Part shown: in pieces, positions 17,869-26,426 of the stretch
Position numbering within the stretch: position 1 is the first letter of the stretch
Layout: each line of letters begins with the position of its first letter
Source of the DNA: a virus
Length of the DNA stretch: 64,000 bases
Virus record (IMG/VR): IMGVR_UViG_3300009158_000035
Span: 103,755 to 167,754 of that record
Reading direction: 5' to 3' (one strand)
Program-made: the position numbers and the translations under genes
Notes under the pieces: generated by a model
The model's database searches: none
Told to the model about the DNA's origin: nothing
The model's input: only the letters and a program-made list of their open reading frames with translations

Positions 17869-17886
17869 CATACACGTATCATATTT

Positions 17887-20019
17887 ATGAATATTAGATC
17901 CGATAAATTCAAAGACATTGTTAAAGAATATATAGCCTTATCAAAGTGCTTTCATAAAAGTGAGGTAAAACTAGAGTACACATACAATACAGGTTATGAG
18001 ATGGAGTACAGTACACAATACACAAGTCTAGAGTTTAGATCTGTGGCTAAGATGTACACCTTTTGTAAATTGCGCGCGATTCCTATTCATGGGAATCTAT
18101 TGACAAGCGCTGCAAGAGTACGCAACGAGATCGCTGAGTTGTGTACCGGGCTGACCAAGAATCATGTGTTGGTGGATATAAATCCAAACCACACCAAATC
18201 ATTCAAGACGCTGAAGCTTACGCCGTGTAAAACACCGTCTTCGTATCAGCCTAAACTAATTGAGGATACTCCTCTCGAAATTACGGAAGGAGACTACACG
18301 TACAGGTTTATAACTGCCAAGAAGCCTGGGTATGTAGGCAATTATATAATTTCTATCATCTGCAGAAATGATGATAAGATGTACGATTATCTTGATAAGG
18401 GATTTTATGTACATACCGTCGAGCAAAAGGTTGGGTTTAAAAAGACCTACCGACATATCGTGGCTAACGAATATGATGTAAACGTGGCACATATTTTCGC
18501 CATGTGTACAGTCGATCCAAAACTGGCCGATATGTTGCAACACGGGTGTTTCATAAACGTACACACCGCCGAAATTACACGACTCAGGATGGCTAAAAAA
18601 ATGAATGATGGTGGTAAAAAGAAAGAATCTTTTCCAACACACATTCATGACGCGATTGAAGAAGACTATAGACAGAATAGTACGCTGCAGGTTGTAGGGA
18701 AGTTGGTGGCTGGAGAGATCGAAAAGACTACAATCAATAACATTGTATTCACGAAGAGCTCTGCCTTATATGATCAGATCTCTATAGAGGCAGAAGACCT
18801 GCTCGACGTATTGTACAAAGAGCTTAACTTCAATGGTGAGTTTGATATCTACTCTATCACAGCCATATATGCGGCACACATGGAGAAAAGCCTGAACAAG
18901 CGCAGTCCTGAAACTGAAGCAACCAAAGATGCCGAGGATACACTTGAGGAAGAAGTACAGGCTGCAGGAGCAGACAGTCTTGTGCTGCCGGAGGTCAAGA
19001 TCAACGGCATTCCCATCAATGCCACGTTGACTGATACATTCCAGCGCCGTATCAACAAGGTGCGTATCAATAAAGACGAGCTGGCAAAAGCGATCAGCCG
19101 AGCAAGCTGCTATCACAACGCAGATGATTATAAGCTGTTCTTGAAGAGTATCAGCAGGATGAGTATCAAGTACCATGATATCATCTCTAACGGACTGCCT
19201 GTAAAGATTCATTCTACCATCAGTAGAGAAGAATATCATAAGGCCGAACCTACAGAGTCTGCACCAGCCCTCAAGCTGTGCATAGATCCAGTAGACAAAT
19301 ACTTCAAGCTGCAGGTAGACAAAGACCGTATGGTTCGAGTGAACCTAGGTAGACTGATCAAGAAAGTAGAGACCCTTAACAGAAAGACCAACAATAAGAG
19401 CTATCTCGAGACAGTACCAGGCTACTTCTATAAGCGTTCCAGTGTGCGTAACTATAACTGGTGTGCACAAGAACTGGTGGCAGTATTGATTGATTGCTGC
19501 ACCTTCCAGAAAACGCAAAAGAAGGAAGACGGTACGGATGAAACAGTCCCTGATGTGCTTATCAGTAACGAGGATATCCTCAAACTGATGGATATGGCTA
19601 ACGAGCAAAAACGAAAAATCCTCGAGCGTTCAAAAGAGTTCCTGGCTACTGCCGTAAAACTTACTGACGCTAAGTTGATAGAGTTTTTGGGCGAGTGTGC
19701 ATATCACGTCAAGGGTACACTCAGAGAGTATGCGGTAGTTATCAAAAATGCTAAAGTGTACGACTATGCTACAAAGCAATATCGCTGCATTGTAAACGAC
19801 AGGCATTATGCAGGCGCAGGTTATGACGATATTGCTGCAAGGCTGCTGGCGTTGAAGAACGATAGTACCACGCAAGCGCATATCAATACACTCAAGGGAG
19901 CAGCGCAACCCGGAGCCGAGAATGTACACAATGACTATGTACCCGAACGCGATGTGACTGACGGACTGGTAGAAGTCATTAACAAAATATATACAAACAA
20001 AGTAGAAAATAATGCGTAA
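17887..20019 (+). CDS. Large hypothetical protein
   Basis: Unrecognised 710-residue protein, first gene of the operon that contains the exonuclease-like, JAMM and E1-type genes and possibly the recombinase. Residues 1-240 look mixed alpha/beta; 330-370 are acidic and probably flexible (EDTLEEEVQAAGADS); 390-700 contain many basic helices (RRINKVRINKDELAKAISRA, KRKILERSKEFL). No Walker, metal-binding or nuclease motif was found. A DNA-binding or scaffolding role is possible but unsupported. Confidence 0.7.
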   Translation: MNIRSDKFKDIVKEYIALSKCFHKSEVKLEYTYNTGYEMEYSTQYTSLEFRSVAKMYTFCKLRAIPIHGNLLTSAARVRNEIAELCTGLTKNHVLVDINPNHTKSFKTLKLTPCKTPSSYQPKLIEDTPLEITEGDYTYRFITAKKPGYVGNYIISIICRNDDKMYDYLDKGFYVHTVEQKVGFKKTYRHIVANEYDVNVAHIFAMCTVDPKLADMLQHGCFINVHTAEITRLRMAKKMNDGGKKKESFPTHIHDAIEEDYRQNSTLQVVGKLVAGEIEKTTINNIVFTKSSALYDQISIEAEDLLDVLYKELNFNGEFDIYSITAIYAAHMEKSLNKRSPETEATKDAEDTLEEEVQAAGADSLVLPEVKINGIPINATLTDTFQRRINKVRINKDELAKAISRASCYHNADDYKLFLKSISRMSIKYHDIISNGLPVKIHSTISREEYHKAEPTESAPALKLCIDPVDKYFKLQVDKDRMVRVNLGRLIKKVETLNRKTNNKSYLETVPGYFYKRSSVRNYNWCAQELVAVLIDCCTFQKTQKKEDGTDETVPDVLISNEDILKLMDMANEQKRKILERSKEFLATAVKLTDAKLIEFLGECAYHVKGTLREYAVVIKNAKVYDYATKQYRCIVNDRHYAGAGYDDIAARLLALKNDSTTQAHINTLKGAAQPGAENVHNDYVPERDVTDGLVEVINKIYTNKVENNA

Positions 20020-20638
20020 ACAATACATCCTGCATATAGAGACTGCTCCTTTACCTATGGAGCAGCTGATAACTGCCGCCCCTACATTCAGGGCGGCAGC
20101 GAACATAAAGGATCCTAAAAAGATCGAAGAAGATATCGAAAAGAGAAAAAATAAATACTTCGAAGAAGCAGCATACAATGCAGCTACTGCGAAGATTTGT
20201 GCACTAGCCTGGATGGATATATCGGACATGAAGGTGCAGTCTGTTAACTCAGAGTTTGAGGAAGACCTGCTGCCTGAGTTGTTTGATATGCTTACAAAGC
20301 CTGAATATGCACATACATATACGTTTAGAGGGCTCAAGTTTGTATATCCATTCATCTGTCGCAGAGCCTTGACACTAGGTATCAACTTCTTCGATGTGTT
20401 CTTTGGGGAAAAAGGCCATCGGCTGCATTTTGATATTGCCCAAATATGGGCATGCGGCAGCTCTAGCCATCCTGAGTCACTTGAAGAAATTACTAAAGTG
20501 TTGAGTATCAATTATATGGATAATCCTCAGCCGTACTATAAGTTACGTGCAGCAGACGCACACAACGCTACAAACCATGCAGGAGAGCAGCTAACTAGCA
20601 CGATCAATGCAATCGACGCAATTAGAAGGCGGTTTTAA
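20012..20638 (+). CDS. Degenerate DnaQ/PolB-type exonuclease-like protein
   Basis: A 208-residue protein that follows the layout of PolB-like 3'-5' exonucleases: LHIETAPLP at 6-14 aligns with the usual DIET..P motif, TFRGLKFVYPFICRRA (~97) with the FNG..FD.P..R.R motif, and HFDIAQIW (~143) with the third motif. The first motif has His for the catalytic Asp and the second Val for Asp, so two metal ligands are missing. It is probably not an active nuclease and may bind DNA or a protein partner. Lies directly before the JAMM gene. Confidence 0.6.
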   Translation: MRKQYILHIETAPLPMEQLITAAPTFRAAANIKDPKKIEEDIEKRKNKYFEEAAYNAATAKICALAWMDISDMKVQSVNSEFEEDLLPELFDMLTKPEYAHTYTFRGLKFVYPFICRRALTLGINFFDVFFGEKGHRLHFDIAQIWACGSSSHPESLEEITKVLSINYMDNPQPYYKLRAADAHNATNHAGEQLTSTINAIDAIRRRF

Positions 20639-20642
20639 TAGC

Positions 20643-21062
20643 ATGAATGCATATCTAATGGAGACCATGCTAGAAGCGGCGGATAGCTGTACCGACCCTG
20701 TTGAAGAGCAGGGCGGTATAATCTTATCCAAAAACAACGAGTACTGCTTCGTAAAAGTCAAAAACATTCATGCAGGTACTAGTGTAGCTGCAGGGCTGTA
20801 TGAGACTGATCAGCAAGAATTGCGAGAGCATGTATTCTCAAAGATGGGTGAGGGGTGGAAGTTCCATGCGAGCTTCCATACCCATCCTCAATGGTCGCCT
20901 GTTCCAAGTAGCCTAGATCTGGAGAAACTGTTCCAGGGCTTCAAGTACAATGTAATATTCGCACCCAAGCCGGCCACATTCTGCTACGCTGAGTGGGTTG
21001 AAGACAGGTGCGTCATGCAATATATCCCTAAGAAAACACTACAATCACTACTTAAATCATAA
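20643..21062 (+). CDS. JAMM/MPN-domain metalloprotease (JAB-like)
   Basis: A 139-residue single-domain protein with a complete JAMM motif: a Glu in VEEQGG (E21/E22), HTHP at 79-82, seven residues to Ser 89 and Asp 92. These bind the catalytic zinc in deubiquitinase-type isopeptidases and bacterial JAB proteases. ATG 20643 is used because residues encoded before it lie in the previous gene and the domain begins here. The next gene, four bases on, is an E1/ThiF enzyme, so the pair probably acts on the same ubiquitin-like or sulphur-carrier-like substrate. It is not fused to NlpC as in lambda-type tail proteins. Confidence 0.85.
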   Translation: MNAYLMETMLEAADSCTDPVEEQGGIILSKNNEYCFVKVKNIHAGTSVAAGLYETDQQELREHVFSKMGEGWKFHASFHTHPQWSPVPSSLDLEKLFQGFKYNVIFAPKPATFCYAEWVEDRCVMQYIPKKTLQSLLKS

Positions 21063-21066
21063 ACAC

Positions 21067-21660
21067 ATGTTCAAAAAAATTGGTATTGCTGGAGCGGGAG
21101 GTATCGGATCGAACCTTCTCGCAATATTCTTCGATTATGGCTTCAACCGCAAGCAGTTCGACTATGCTAACCTTGAGGTAGACATCTATGATGACGATAC
21201 GGTGGACCTAAAAAATCTACTGCATCAGAATTTCAAGCTTGAGGATGTGGGCCGCTACAAGGTAAGTGTATTAGAGGAGAAGTACGTGGTCAACGGCATC
21301 AAGAAACGCATGGCAGCGAAGGACTTTAAAAACTACGACATGATCTTTAGTTGTGTCGATAGTATGCCCTTCCGTAAGTCGCTCTACGACTATGGCTGGG
21401 AAAAAGGTAAAGATAAGCTGTTCTGGGTTGACGGGCGATGCACGAGCCGTCAGGGTGCACTATTCAACAGCGACCTACCCAAGGAGCAGCTTCAACCGTA
21501 CGTAGACAGTAGTCAGGAAGAAGGAGGTTGCTTACTAGCTTACGAGAAAGAACAAAACATCAGTCATACCCTGCCCACAATAGTTGCAGGCATGATGGTG
21601 CAGGCCTTTCTTAATAAGCTACGAGGGCAGCAAACCTTCAAGTCAGTATTCATGGTATAG
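21067..21660 (+). CDS. E1/ThiF/MoeB-type adenylyltransferase
   Basis: A 197-residue Rossmann protein: nucleotide loop GAGGIGSN (9-16), then VDIYDDDTVDLKNLLHQNF (38-56), equivalent to the D.D.V...NL.RQ signature, FSCVDSMPFRK (94-104) and WVDGRCTSRQGAL (120-132). These are the ATP-binding and acidic residues used to adenylate a C-terminal glycine. Cys 125 and Cys 155 (EEGGCLL) are candidates for a thioester Cys; the usual zinc CxxC pairs are absent. Compact form, without a fused E2 domain. Its partner is presumably the adjacent JAMM protein. Confidence 0.85.
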   Translation: MFKKIGIAGAGGIGSNLLAIFFDYGFNRKQFDYANLEVDIYDDDTVDLKNLLHQNFKLEDVGRYKVSVLEEKYVVNGIKKRMAAKDFKNYDMIFSCVDSMPFRKSLYDYGWEKGKDKLFWVDGRCTSRQGALFNSDLPKEQLQPYVDSSQEEGGCLLAYEKEQNISHTLPTIVAGMMVQAFLNKLRGQQTFKSVFMV

Positions 21661-21711
21661 TACAAACAATCGCAGTATAGATAAAAACAAAAACAAAACA
21701 GACAAATACAT
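21661..21711 (+). promoter_or_regulatory. A-rich leader before the 21.7 kb gene
   Basis: Fifty-one bases nearly free of G and T in the second half (repeated AAAAACA units), ending at ATG 21712. Such unstructured leaders stand in for a Shine-Dalgarno site in several places here. A weak -10-like TATAGA (21676-21681) may serve the gene. Confidence 0.4.
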
Positions 21712-22761
21712 ATGGCAATCATCAAACCATCCCTTAGATTCGAAGGCTCTGAACTCAACCTTGGTGCAGCTTCTTCCCCATACATCAAAGAAGGCGTACG
21801 AAAAGCAACATTCAACAAAACAACCAACCAGGAGGGCGCTTACCTGTATTTCCTGCCTGCATACAAAGCAGACGATAGCGGCAACGGTGTATGGTTCAAA
21901 AAGATCAACATCCGCGACAACTTCGGCGCGAACTTCAAAGAAAAATACTATGTAGCGAACAGGGCACAAGACCCTGCAGAGTATTTCGCGAACAACTTCA
22001 GGATTCTTTATCCTGACGACGCTCGTGTTACTGATGTAGAGAGCAACGGCAAGAAGTTCAAAAAATACCCCCTCTGTGGGCGTATTGCTGAGCGCGTAGT
22101 CTACAATGTAGCTTTTGCGCAAAACCTAGCTACAGGTGCCCATGTACTAGATCTGCCGCTCCGTAACGGTGCAGACGGATTGATGAGCTGGCTTGACGGC
22201 AAGGACATCAACGGCAATCCTCGTCAACCTATCAACGACCATGAACGCTGCGTGCCGGTGTTTGTAAAGTTGAAGGAGAATTCTGCGAATCCGTGGATGA
22301 TTCAAATCGAGAACAATCAGGCAGTGCAACTACCACTCCAGCTGGCCGACAGCGACTATCTCTATAACCTGGATGATATCTTTGTTCCCAAGAGCAAGGA
22401 AGAAATCCTGGCCAAGCTGAGGGAGATGTATGCGCCAGATGTGTTCGACGATTGCATGAATGGTTTCCCTGGACTGACTAGAAATAGTGTACAGGGAGCT
22501 AGCTTCGCCGCAGATAGGACGCCTGCTAGGGAAGTTCAACAAGTAGTCTCTGTGGCGCCAGCTAGACAGGAAATCGCTAAGCCAGTAATGGCTGCTGCTC
22601 CTGTACCTGTTGCAGCGATCGATATCCCTAAGATAAATATCTCGGCTCCGATTGCGGCTGTGAATCCTCCAGCCGCTGCGGATCTGAATTCACTACCAAA
22701 AAACCCTATGTCTGGGCTGCTGAGTCGTGAAGAAGCTCAGCGTTTCATGGCACAGGACTAA
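21712..22761 (+). CDS. Hypothetical protein, candidate ssDNA-binding protein
   Basis: A 349-residue protein. Residues 1-240 look like a beta-rich globular domain with many aromatic and basic residues (YLYFLPAYK, GVWFKKINIRDNFG, KFKKYPLCGRIAERV); 260-330 are a Pro/Ala-rich linker and the last 20 residues form a short charged helix (LLSREEAQRFMAQD). Core domain, flexible linker and conserved tail, directly upstream of the recombinase and with a leader suggesting high expression, would suit a gp32-like single-strand binding protein. No sequence family was recognised. Confidence 0.5.
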   Translation: MAIIKPSLRFEGSELNLGAASSPYIKEGVRKATFNKTTNQEGAYLYFLPAYKADDSGNGVWFKKINIRDNFGANFKEKYYVANRAQDPAEYFANNFRILYPDDARVTDVESNGKKFKKYPLCGRIAERVVYNVAFAQNLATGAHVLDLPLRNGADGLMSWLDGKDINGNPRQPINDHERCVPVFVKLKENSANPWMIQIENNQAVQLPLQLADSDYLYNLDDIFVPKSKEEILAKLREMYAPDVFDDCMNGFPGLTRNSVQGASFAADRTPAREVQQVVSVAPARQEIAKPVMAAAPVPVAAIDIPKINISAPIAAVNPPAAADLNSLPKNPMSGLLSREEAQRFMAQD

Positions 22762-22767
22762 TAACAT

Positions 22768-23985
22768 ATGAACATAGACAGCCTATTAGGTGCAGTTAAA
22801 AAAAGCTTCGGAAAAACATTTAAAAACGAAGCAGTTAATCTAGATCTCAATACTGTAGACAAGGAGCTTCCTCCTACAGGCATTGTGCTGGATAACCCCC
22901 TAATGGAGTATGCATTTGACCGTAGGTTTATGGCCTACGGTCGGTGCTACCTCGTTTACGGGAAGAAGGGTTGCAGCAAGACTACCTTGCTGTTCGACCT
23001 TGCTAAAATATTCCAGAAAGCTGGAGGGTATATGTTCTGGATCGAGACCGAGAGTGCGCCTGACTTCCGCTATATGGAACTACAGGGAGTCGACCCAACC
23101 CGCGTCATCTATCACAATCCTAGAGGCATCGAAGAGGCCTTGACATTGTGTAAGATGATCATCGAGAACTATAGCAAGCACAGCGACGGGAAAACTCCTG
23201 TACTGATTGCTCTAGACTCTATTGCTGGCGGTGCCACAGACTACGAGCGCGATCAGGATGTGATCGGGCAGGCTAAACCTGGCGAACACGCAAAACTGAT
23301 GGCTGCTTTCTACAGACATATCATTCCGTACCTAGAGTGCGAGAATATGGTGTTTGTGGCTACCAACCAGCTACGCGAGCAGATTGGCGGTATGACAGGC
23401 TTCGGCGCTGAGAAACCTGAGGCTTTGCTGGGTGGCGAAGCTCAGAGGTTCAACAGCACATACCAGTTCAAGGTTGCCCGTATCAAGGATAACCTTGAGG
23501 AAGACCATATGGGTGTAAAGCGTAAGGCTGGTTCCACCCATACTTTAACGGTAAAGCGTAATAAACTTGGCCGTGAGGGTAACAGTCAGAAGATCGAGTT
23601 CGACATCCATATCAAGGGAGGTATCGACTGGTACAGCCCACTGATTAGAAAACTCGGTGAAGAGTATCCGGCAATCGTAGGTAAAACAGGTGGCTGGTAC
23701 ACATGGAAGGTTCCTAATATGGAATTCTCCCTCGAGACTGAGGATGCCCCTATTGTAGGCGTTATTGATACAGAGAAAAAGTTCAGGGAGCAAGACCTTG
23801 CACTGTTGATCAAGAGTAGTCCACAAGCCAGAGAAAAGATCAGGGAAGCTTTCGGTATCCCTGATATGCCTACAGCTGAAGTAGAAGCTGCAATCGCCGA
23901 AACAAACAAGGTTAGAAGAAAGAAAAAATCCGACCTTGAGATTGAAGTAGAAAACGTAAGAGGAATCGATTACTTAAATGAGTAG
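22768..23985 (+). CDS. UvsX/RecA-type recombinase
   Basis: A 405-residue RecA-fold protein: Walker A GKKGCSKTT (65-73), in which Ser replaces the usual Gly before Lys as in some UvsX proteins, FWIETES (~90, catalytic Glu region), Walker B VLIALDSIAGG (~147) and TNQLREQIGG (~194), the DNA-binding L1/L2 area. The C-terminal 60 residues are charged. It should form filaments on ssDNA and drive strand exchange with the Mre11/Rad50-like and UvsW-like proteins. Confidence 0.88.
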   Translation: MNIDSLLGAVKKSFGKTFKNEAVNLDLNTVDKELPPTGIVLDNPLMEYAFDRRFMAYGRCYLVYGKKGCSKTTLLFDLAKIFQKAGGYMFWIETESAPDFRYMELQGVDPTRVIYHNPRGIEEALTLCKMIIENYSKHSDGKTPVLIALDSIAGGATDYERDQDVIGQAKPGEHAKLMAAFYRHIIPYLECENMVFVATNQLREQIGGMTGFGAEKPEALLGGEAQRFNSTYQFKVARIKDNLEEDHMGVKRKAGSTHTLTVKRNKLGREGNSQKIEFDIHIKGGIDWYSPLIRKLGEEYPAIVGKTGGWYTWKVPNMEFSLETEDAPIVGVIDTEKKFREQDLALLIKSSPQAREKIREAFGIPDMPTAEVEAAIAETNKVRRKKKSDLEIEVENVRGIDYLNE

Positions 23986-24460
23986 CCTAGAGCAAAACCC
24001 GAGTACAGAGTACACTGTTGTGTTTGATGAACAGCGACAGAAATACATCAAGACAGAAACAGCCACAGGGCGCACATGGGAATGGTCTGCCAGAAAAAGG
24101 CCCACCAAACCTACATATGCCTCCAAAAATGGTGTAACTGTAGAGTCGCTGCAGGTCGCAGGGAACAGTGTGAGAGTCAAACATCTCCGCTGGTCTCTAT
24201 ATCTGCCTCAGTTCAATGTGTGGGGGAACAGAAATCACCAGGGTAGAGCTATCGTGGTGCCTTCTACGTTTCGCAAAGATCCTATGTATGTTTTTCTGCC
24301 GAAGGGTGGATACACGCACGTAGTGATCAAACACAAATCAGGCAATTATATCTGTGTATCTAGCGAATGTGCCGAAGACGATACGTTCTGCTATTCTGCA
24401 GGAGTTGCTGCAGCTCTAGACAGACTGTCTGCTGCAGAAATCAAACTGCTGACTACATAG
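23978..24460 (+). CDS. Hypothetical protein
   Basis: Unrecognised 160-residue protein overlapping the recombinase end by eight bases. Basic in the first 70 residues (RTWEWSARKRPTKPTY), then strands such as YVFLPKGGYTHVVIKH and an Ala-rich end. Possibly a recombination accessory protein by position only. Confidence 0.6.
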   Translation: MSSLEQNPSTEYTVVFDEQRQKYIKTETATGRTWEWSARKRPTKPTYASKNGVTVESLQVAGNSVRVKHLRWSLYLPQFNVWGNRNHQGRAIVVPSTFRKDPMYVFLPKGGYTHVVIKHKSGNYICVSSECAEDDTFCYSAGVAAALDRLSAAEIKLLTT

Positions 24461-24468
24461 TAGCTATT

Positions 24469-24657
24469 ATGGCTAGTGAGTATCTACAGAAATTGGCGGA
24501 AGTTGAGAAGCTCATTGCTAAGATGGACCTTCCCACCTATCGAAAAACTGTAAAGCACAATGACGACGCTAGATGGTTGAAAAACAACTTAACGTCAAGA
24601 AATGCAAAGCATAAAAATTACGATAAAGTAATGGAGTTGCTTAACAGCATTGTCTGA
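24469..24657 (+). CDS. Small basic helical protein
   Basis: A 62-residue protein from ATG 24469, all helical by composition and Lys-rich (KTVKHNDDARWLKNNLTSRN). Longer forms would overlap the preceding gene. A hairpin begins nine bases after its stop. Confidence 0.55.
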   Translation: MASEYLQKLAEVEKLIAKMDLPTYRKTVKHNDDARWLKNNLTSRNAKHKNYDKVMELLNSIV

Positions 24658-24665
24658 CCTTCAGT

Positions 24666-24694
24666 TCTAGATCTGGTCCGATCCCAGGTCTAGA
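24666..24694 (+). terminator. Hairpin, possible terminator
   Basis: Eleven-base stem TCTAGATCTGG / CCAGGTCTAGA with one T-G pair and a seven-base loop. No T run follows, so it could instead affect mRNA stability. Confidence 0.45.
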
Positions 24695-24706
24695 GCCTTA
24701 CATATT

Positions 24707-25231
24707 ATGTTATATATTGGAATCGACAACGGAGTAACTAACAATGGTATAGGTGTCATCAATAGTGAAGGTGTAGCCGAACTCTATCCCTTACCGGTAA
24801 AAAGAGAGTTGAGTTATACCAAAGAAGCAAAACACATAACCAGGGTAGATTTCTCTGCTATCTGTGAACTGTTCGGAACTATCATAGCAGACTTCAACGA
24901 ACCTACTGTAAAAGTCGGTCTTGAGCGACCTATGGTAAACAGTACAAGGTTCAATGCATCTATGAGCGCTATCCGTGCTCTTGAAGCTACACTGATTGCT
25001 CTAGAGCATTCACAATGGGCCTATGAGTATATCGACAGTAAAGAGTGGCAGAAACACCTTTTGCCTAGCGGCATTAAAGGTAGCGACGAGCTTAAAAAAG
25101 CTAGTCTAGATATAGGTAAAAGGCTGTTCCCGCAGCTAAACATCAAAAAAGATGCAGACGGACTACTGATTGCAGAGTTCCTTCGCAGGAAGAATCAAAA
25201 CCAGTTAACTAAGGTTAAAAATGCAGCTTAA
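24707..25231 (+). CDS. RuvC-like Holliday-junction resolvase
   Basis: A 174-residue RNase H-fold protein: YIGIDNG (Asp 6) with NNGIGVI, VGLERPM (Glu 71), and DADGLLIAEFLRR near the C-terminus (Asp pair ~150), the acidic tetrad order of RuvC. The helix MSAIRALEATLIAL between them also fits. It would cut branched recombination and packaging intermediates. The stop overlaps the next gene by eleven bases. Confidence 0.78.
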   Translation: MLYIGIDNGVTNNGIGVINSEGVAELYPLPVKRELSYTKEAKHITRVDFSAICELFGTIIADFNEPTVKVGLERPMVNSTRFNASMSAIRALEATLIALEHSQWAYEYIDSKEWQKHLLPSGIKGSDELKKASLDIGKRLFPQLNIKKDADGLLIAEFLRRKNQNQLTKVKNAA

Positions 25232-25973
25232 CTTTATTACCGGTTATGACGGCACTTCAGTGTCCCCACCAAAAGTTCAATTAGAGCTATGGGACGTCGA
25301 ACAAAGACACGCAGCTAAAAAAACTGAGGCGTGGCGATATTCGACGATTGAAAAGTTCTTTAACGAGATGGACTATTCTATGGTTCCGACCTACACGGAC
25401 TATTGGAATAGTATAGCTCCAAAGAATGATAGTGAGATGCTTCAGCGCTGGCTGTTCGCTTTCATGAGTGTGCACACTTCATGGAAGGCGAACATCACAG
25501 GTTACATGGCCATCAAGCAGTGGTGGCTATGGCTGAATAAATGGGACAATCTACTCGACTCTATACAGAATAGTCGGGTAGGTATGCATAATGTGCGAGT
25601 CAAGTTCATTTCTGAATTCGTATACAAATTCTGGGAAAACCCTAGCGCATATAAGAAGGCGGCAGGAGAATCCTGGGTAGATTTCAGAAACAGACTTAAA
25701 CGTATAACACTAGGATTGGGACCTGCAAAGACTAGTTTTGCCGTAGAAATGTGCTATCCCACACAGGCGAAACTTGTTTGTCTGGATACCCATATGTTTC
25801 AGGCCTATGGCCTGGATCAGACAAAAGACGCAAAGCAATACGAGAAAATCGAGAGGCATTGGCTAGATATGTGTAATATGTGGCAGATTCCTCCATACGT
25901 TGCGCGATGCATATACTGGGATGTAAAGCAAGGATATACAGACAGCCGCTACTGGAGTCATGTATTAGAATAG
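25221..25973 (+). CDS. HhH-GPD DNA glycosylase-like protein
   Basis: A 250-residue protein, largely helical. The stretch RITLGLGPAKTSFAVEM (~156) resembles the helix-hairpin-helix of endonuclease III/OGG-type glycosylases and is followed by KLVCLDTHMFQAYGL (~178), where Asp would be the catalytic residue of the GPD motif. The N-terminal 150 residues do not resemble known glycosylases. A base-excision or lyase role would agree with the other repair genes in the window. Assignment rests on two motifs only. Confidence 0.45.
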   Translation: MQLNFITGYDGTSVSPPKVQLELWDVEQRHAAKKTEAWRYSTIEKFFNEMDYSMVPTYTDYWNSIAPKNDSEMLQRWLFAFMSVHTSWKANITGYMAIKQWWLWLNKWDNLLDSIQNSRVGMHNVRVKFISEFVYKFWENPSAYKKAAGESWVDFRNRLKRITLGLGPAKTSFAVEMCYPTQAKLVCLDTHMFQAYGLDQTKDAKQYEKIERHWLDMCNMWQIPPYVARCIYWDVKQGYTDSRYWSHVLE

Positions 25974-25990
25974 TGAACTAGATTAAGTAT

Positions 25991-26335
25991 ATGAAAAAAA
26001 CACACGAAAAAGCAGTAACTAAGATCCTCACAGACATGGTCAAAGCAGGTATGATCCTAGCCAAAAGGCTAATTAAGGAAGAGGAATACGGCGTTAAGAT
26101 GGGTCATGTTACCAAGGTGAAGATTAAGCCTATGAAAGCTGCGGTTAGAAGTAAAGCCTCTGAGGCCGCATATAAGTCATGGGAAACCCGACGCAAAAAC
26201 GCTAGGCTCAAAGCTGTCCGAAAGGAAGCTGCATGTAAGGCAGTTAAAACTAAACAAAAAAATAATAGTAGAGCAGCACGCCGTTCTGCAGCTGCCCACA
26301 AAGCATGGGCGACTCGCAGAAGTGCAACTAAATGA
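25991..26335 (+). CDS. Basic Ala/Lys/Arg-rich protein
   Basis: A 114-residue, very basic protein. Two copies of an AA.K.W.TRR unit are visible: AAYKSWETRRKNAR (~60) and AAHKAWATRRSATK at the C-terminus, linked by Lys/Arg/Ala stretches. The unit recurs in small basic phage proteins. DNA or RNA binding is likely; histone-like compaction is a guess. Confidence 0.55.
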   Translation: MKKTHEKAVTKILTDMVKAGMILAKRLIKEEEYGVKMGHVTKVKIKPMKAAVRSKASEAAYKSWETRRKNARLKAVRKEAACKAVKTKQKNNSRAARRSAAAHKAWATRRSATK

Positions 26336-26426
26336 GTCTCAAACATATCAATGCTTGCCTTGAAGTTTTGATAGTTACGCAACAATAATTCTTTACTTCG
26401 TGAGCAGTTTTCGAAATAATTCAAAT

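Noticed and set aside
19630-20511. 293-residue minus-strand frame
   Set aside because: It is antisense to the ends of two well-supported plus-strand genes, has low-complexity Ser/Ile/Cys composition and no recognisable domain.
20643-21660. Lambda-type tail assembly pair (JAB plus NlpC, ubiquitin-like tail protein)
   Set aside because: No NlpC domain and no tail genes nearby; the partner is an E1/ThiF-type enzyme.
24661-24700. tRNA-like or small RNA structure at the 24.7 kb hairpin
   Set aside because: A single stem-loop without cloverleaf arms or flanking promoter; better listed as a hairpin terminator candidate.
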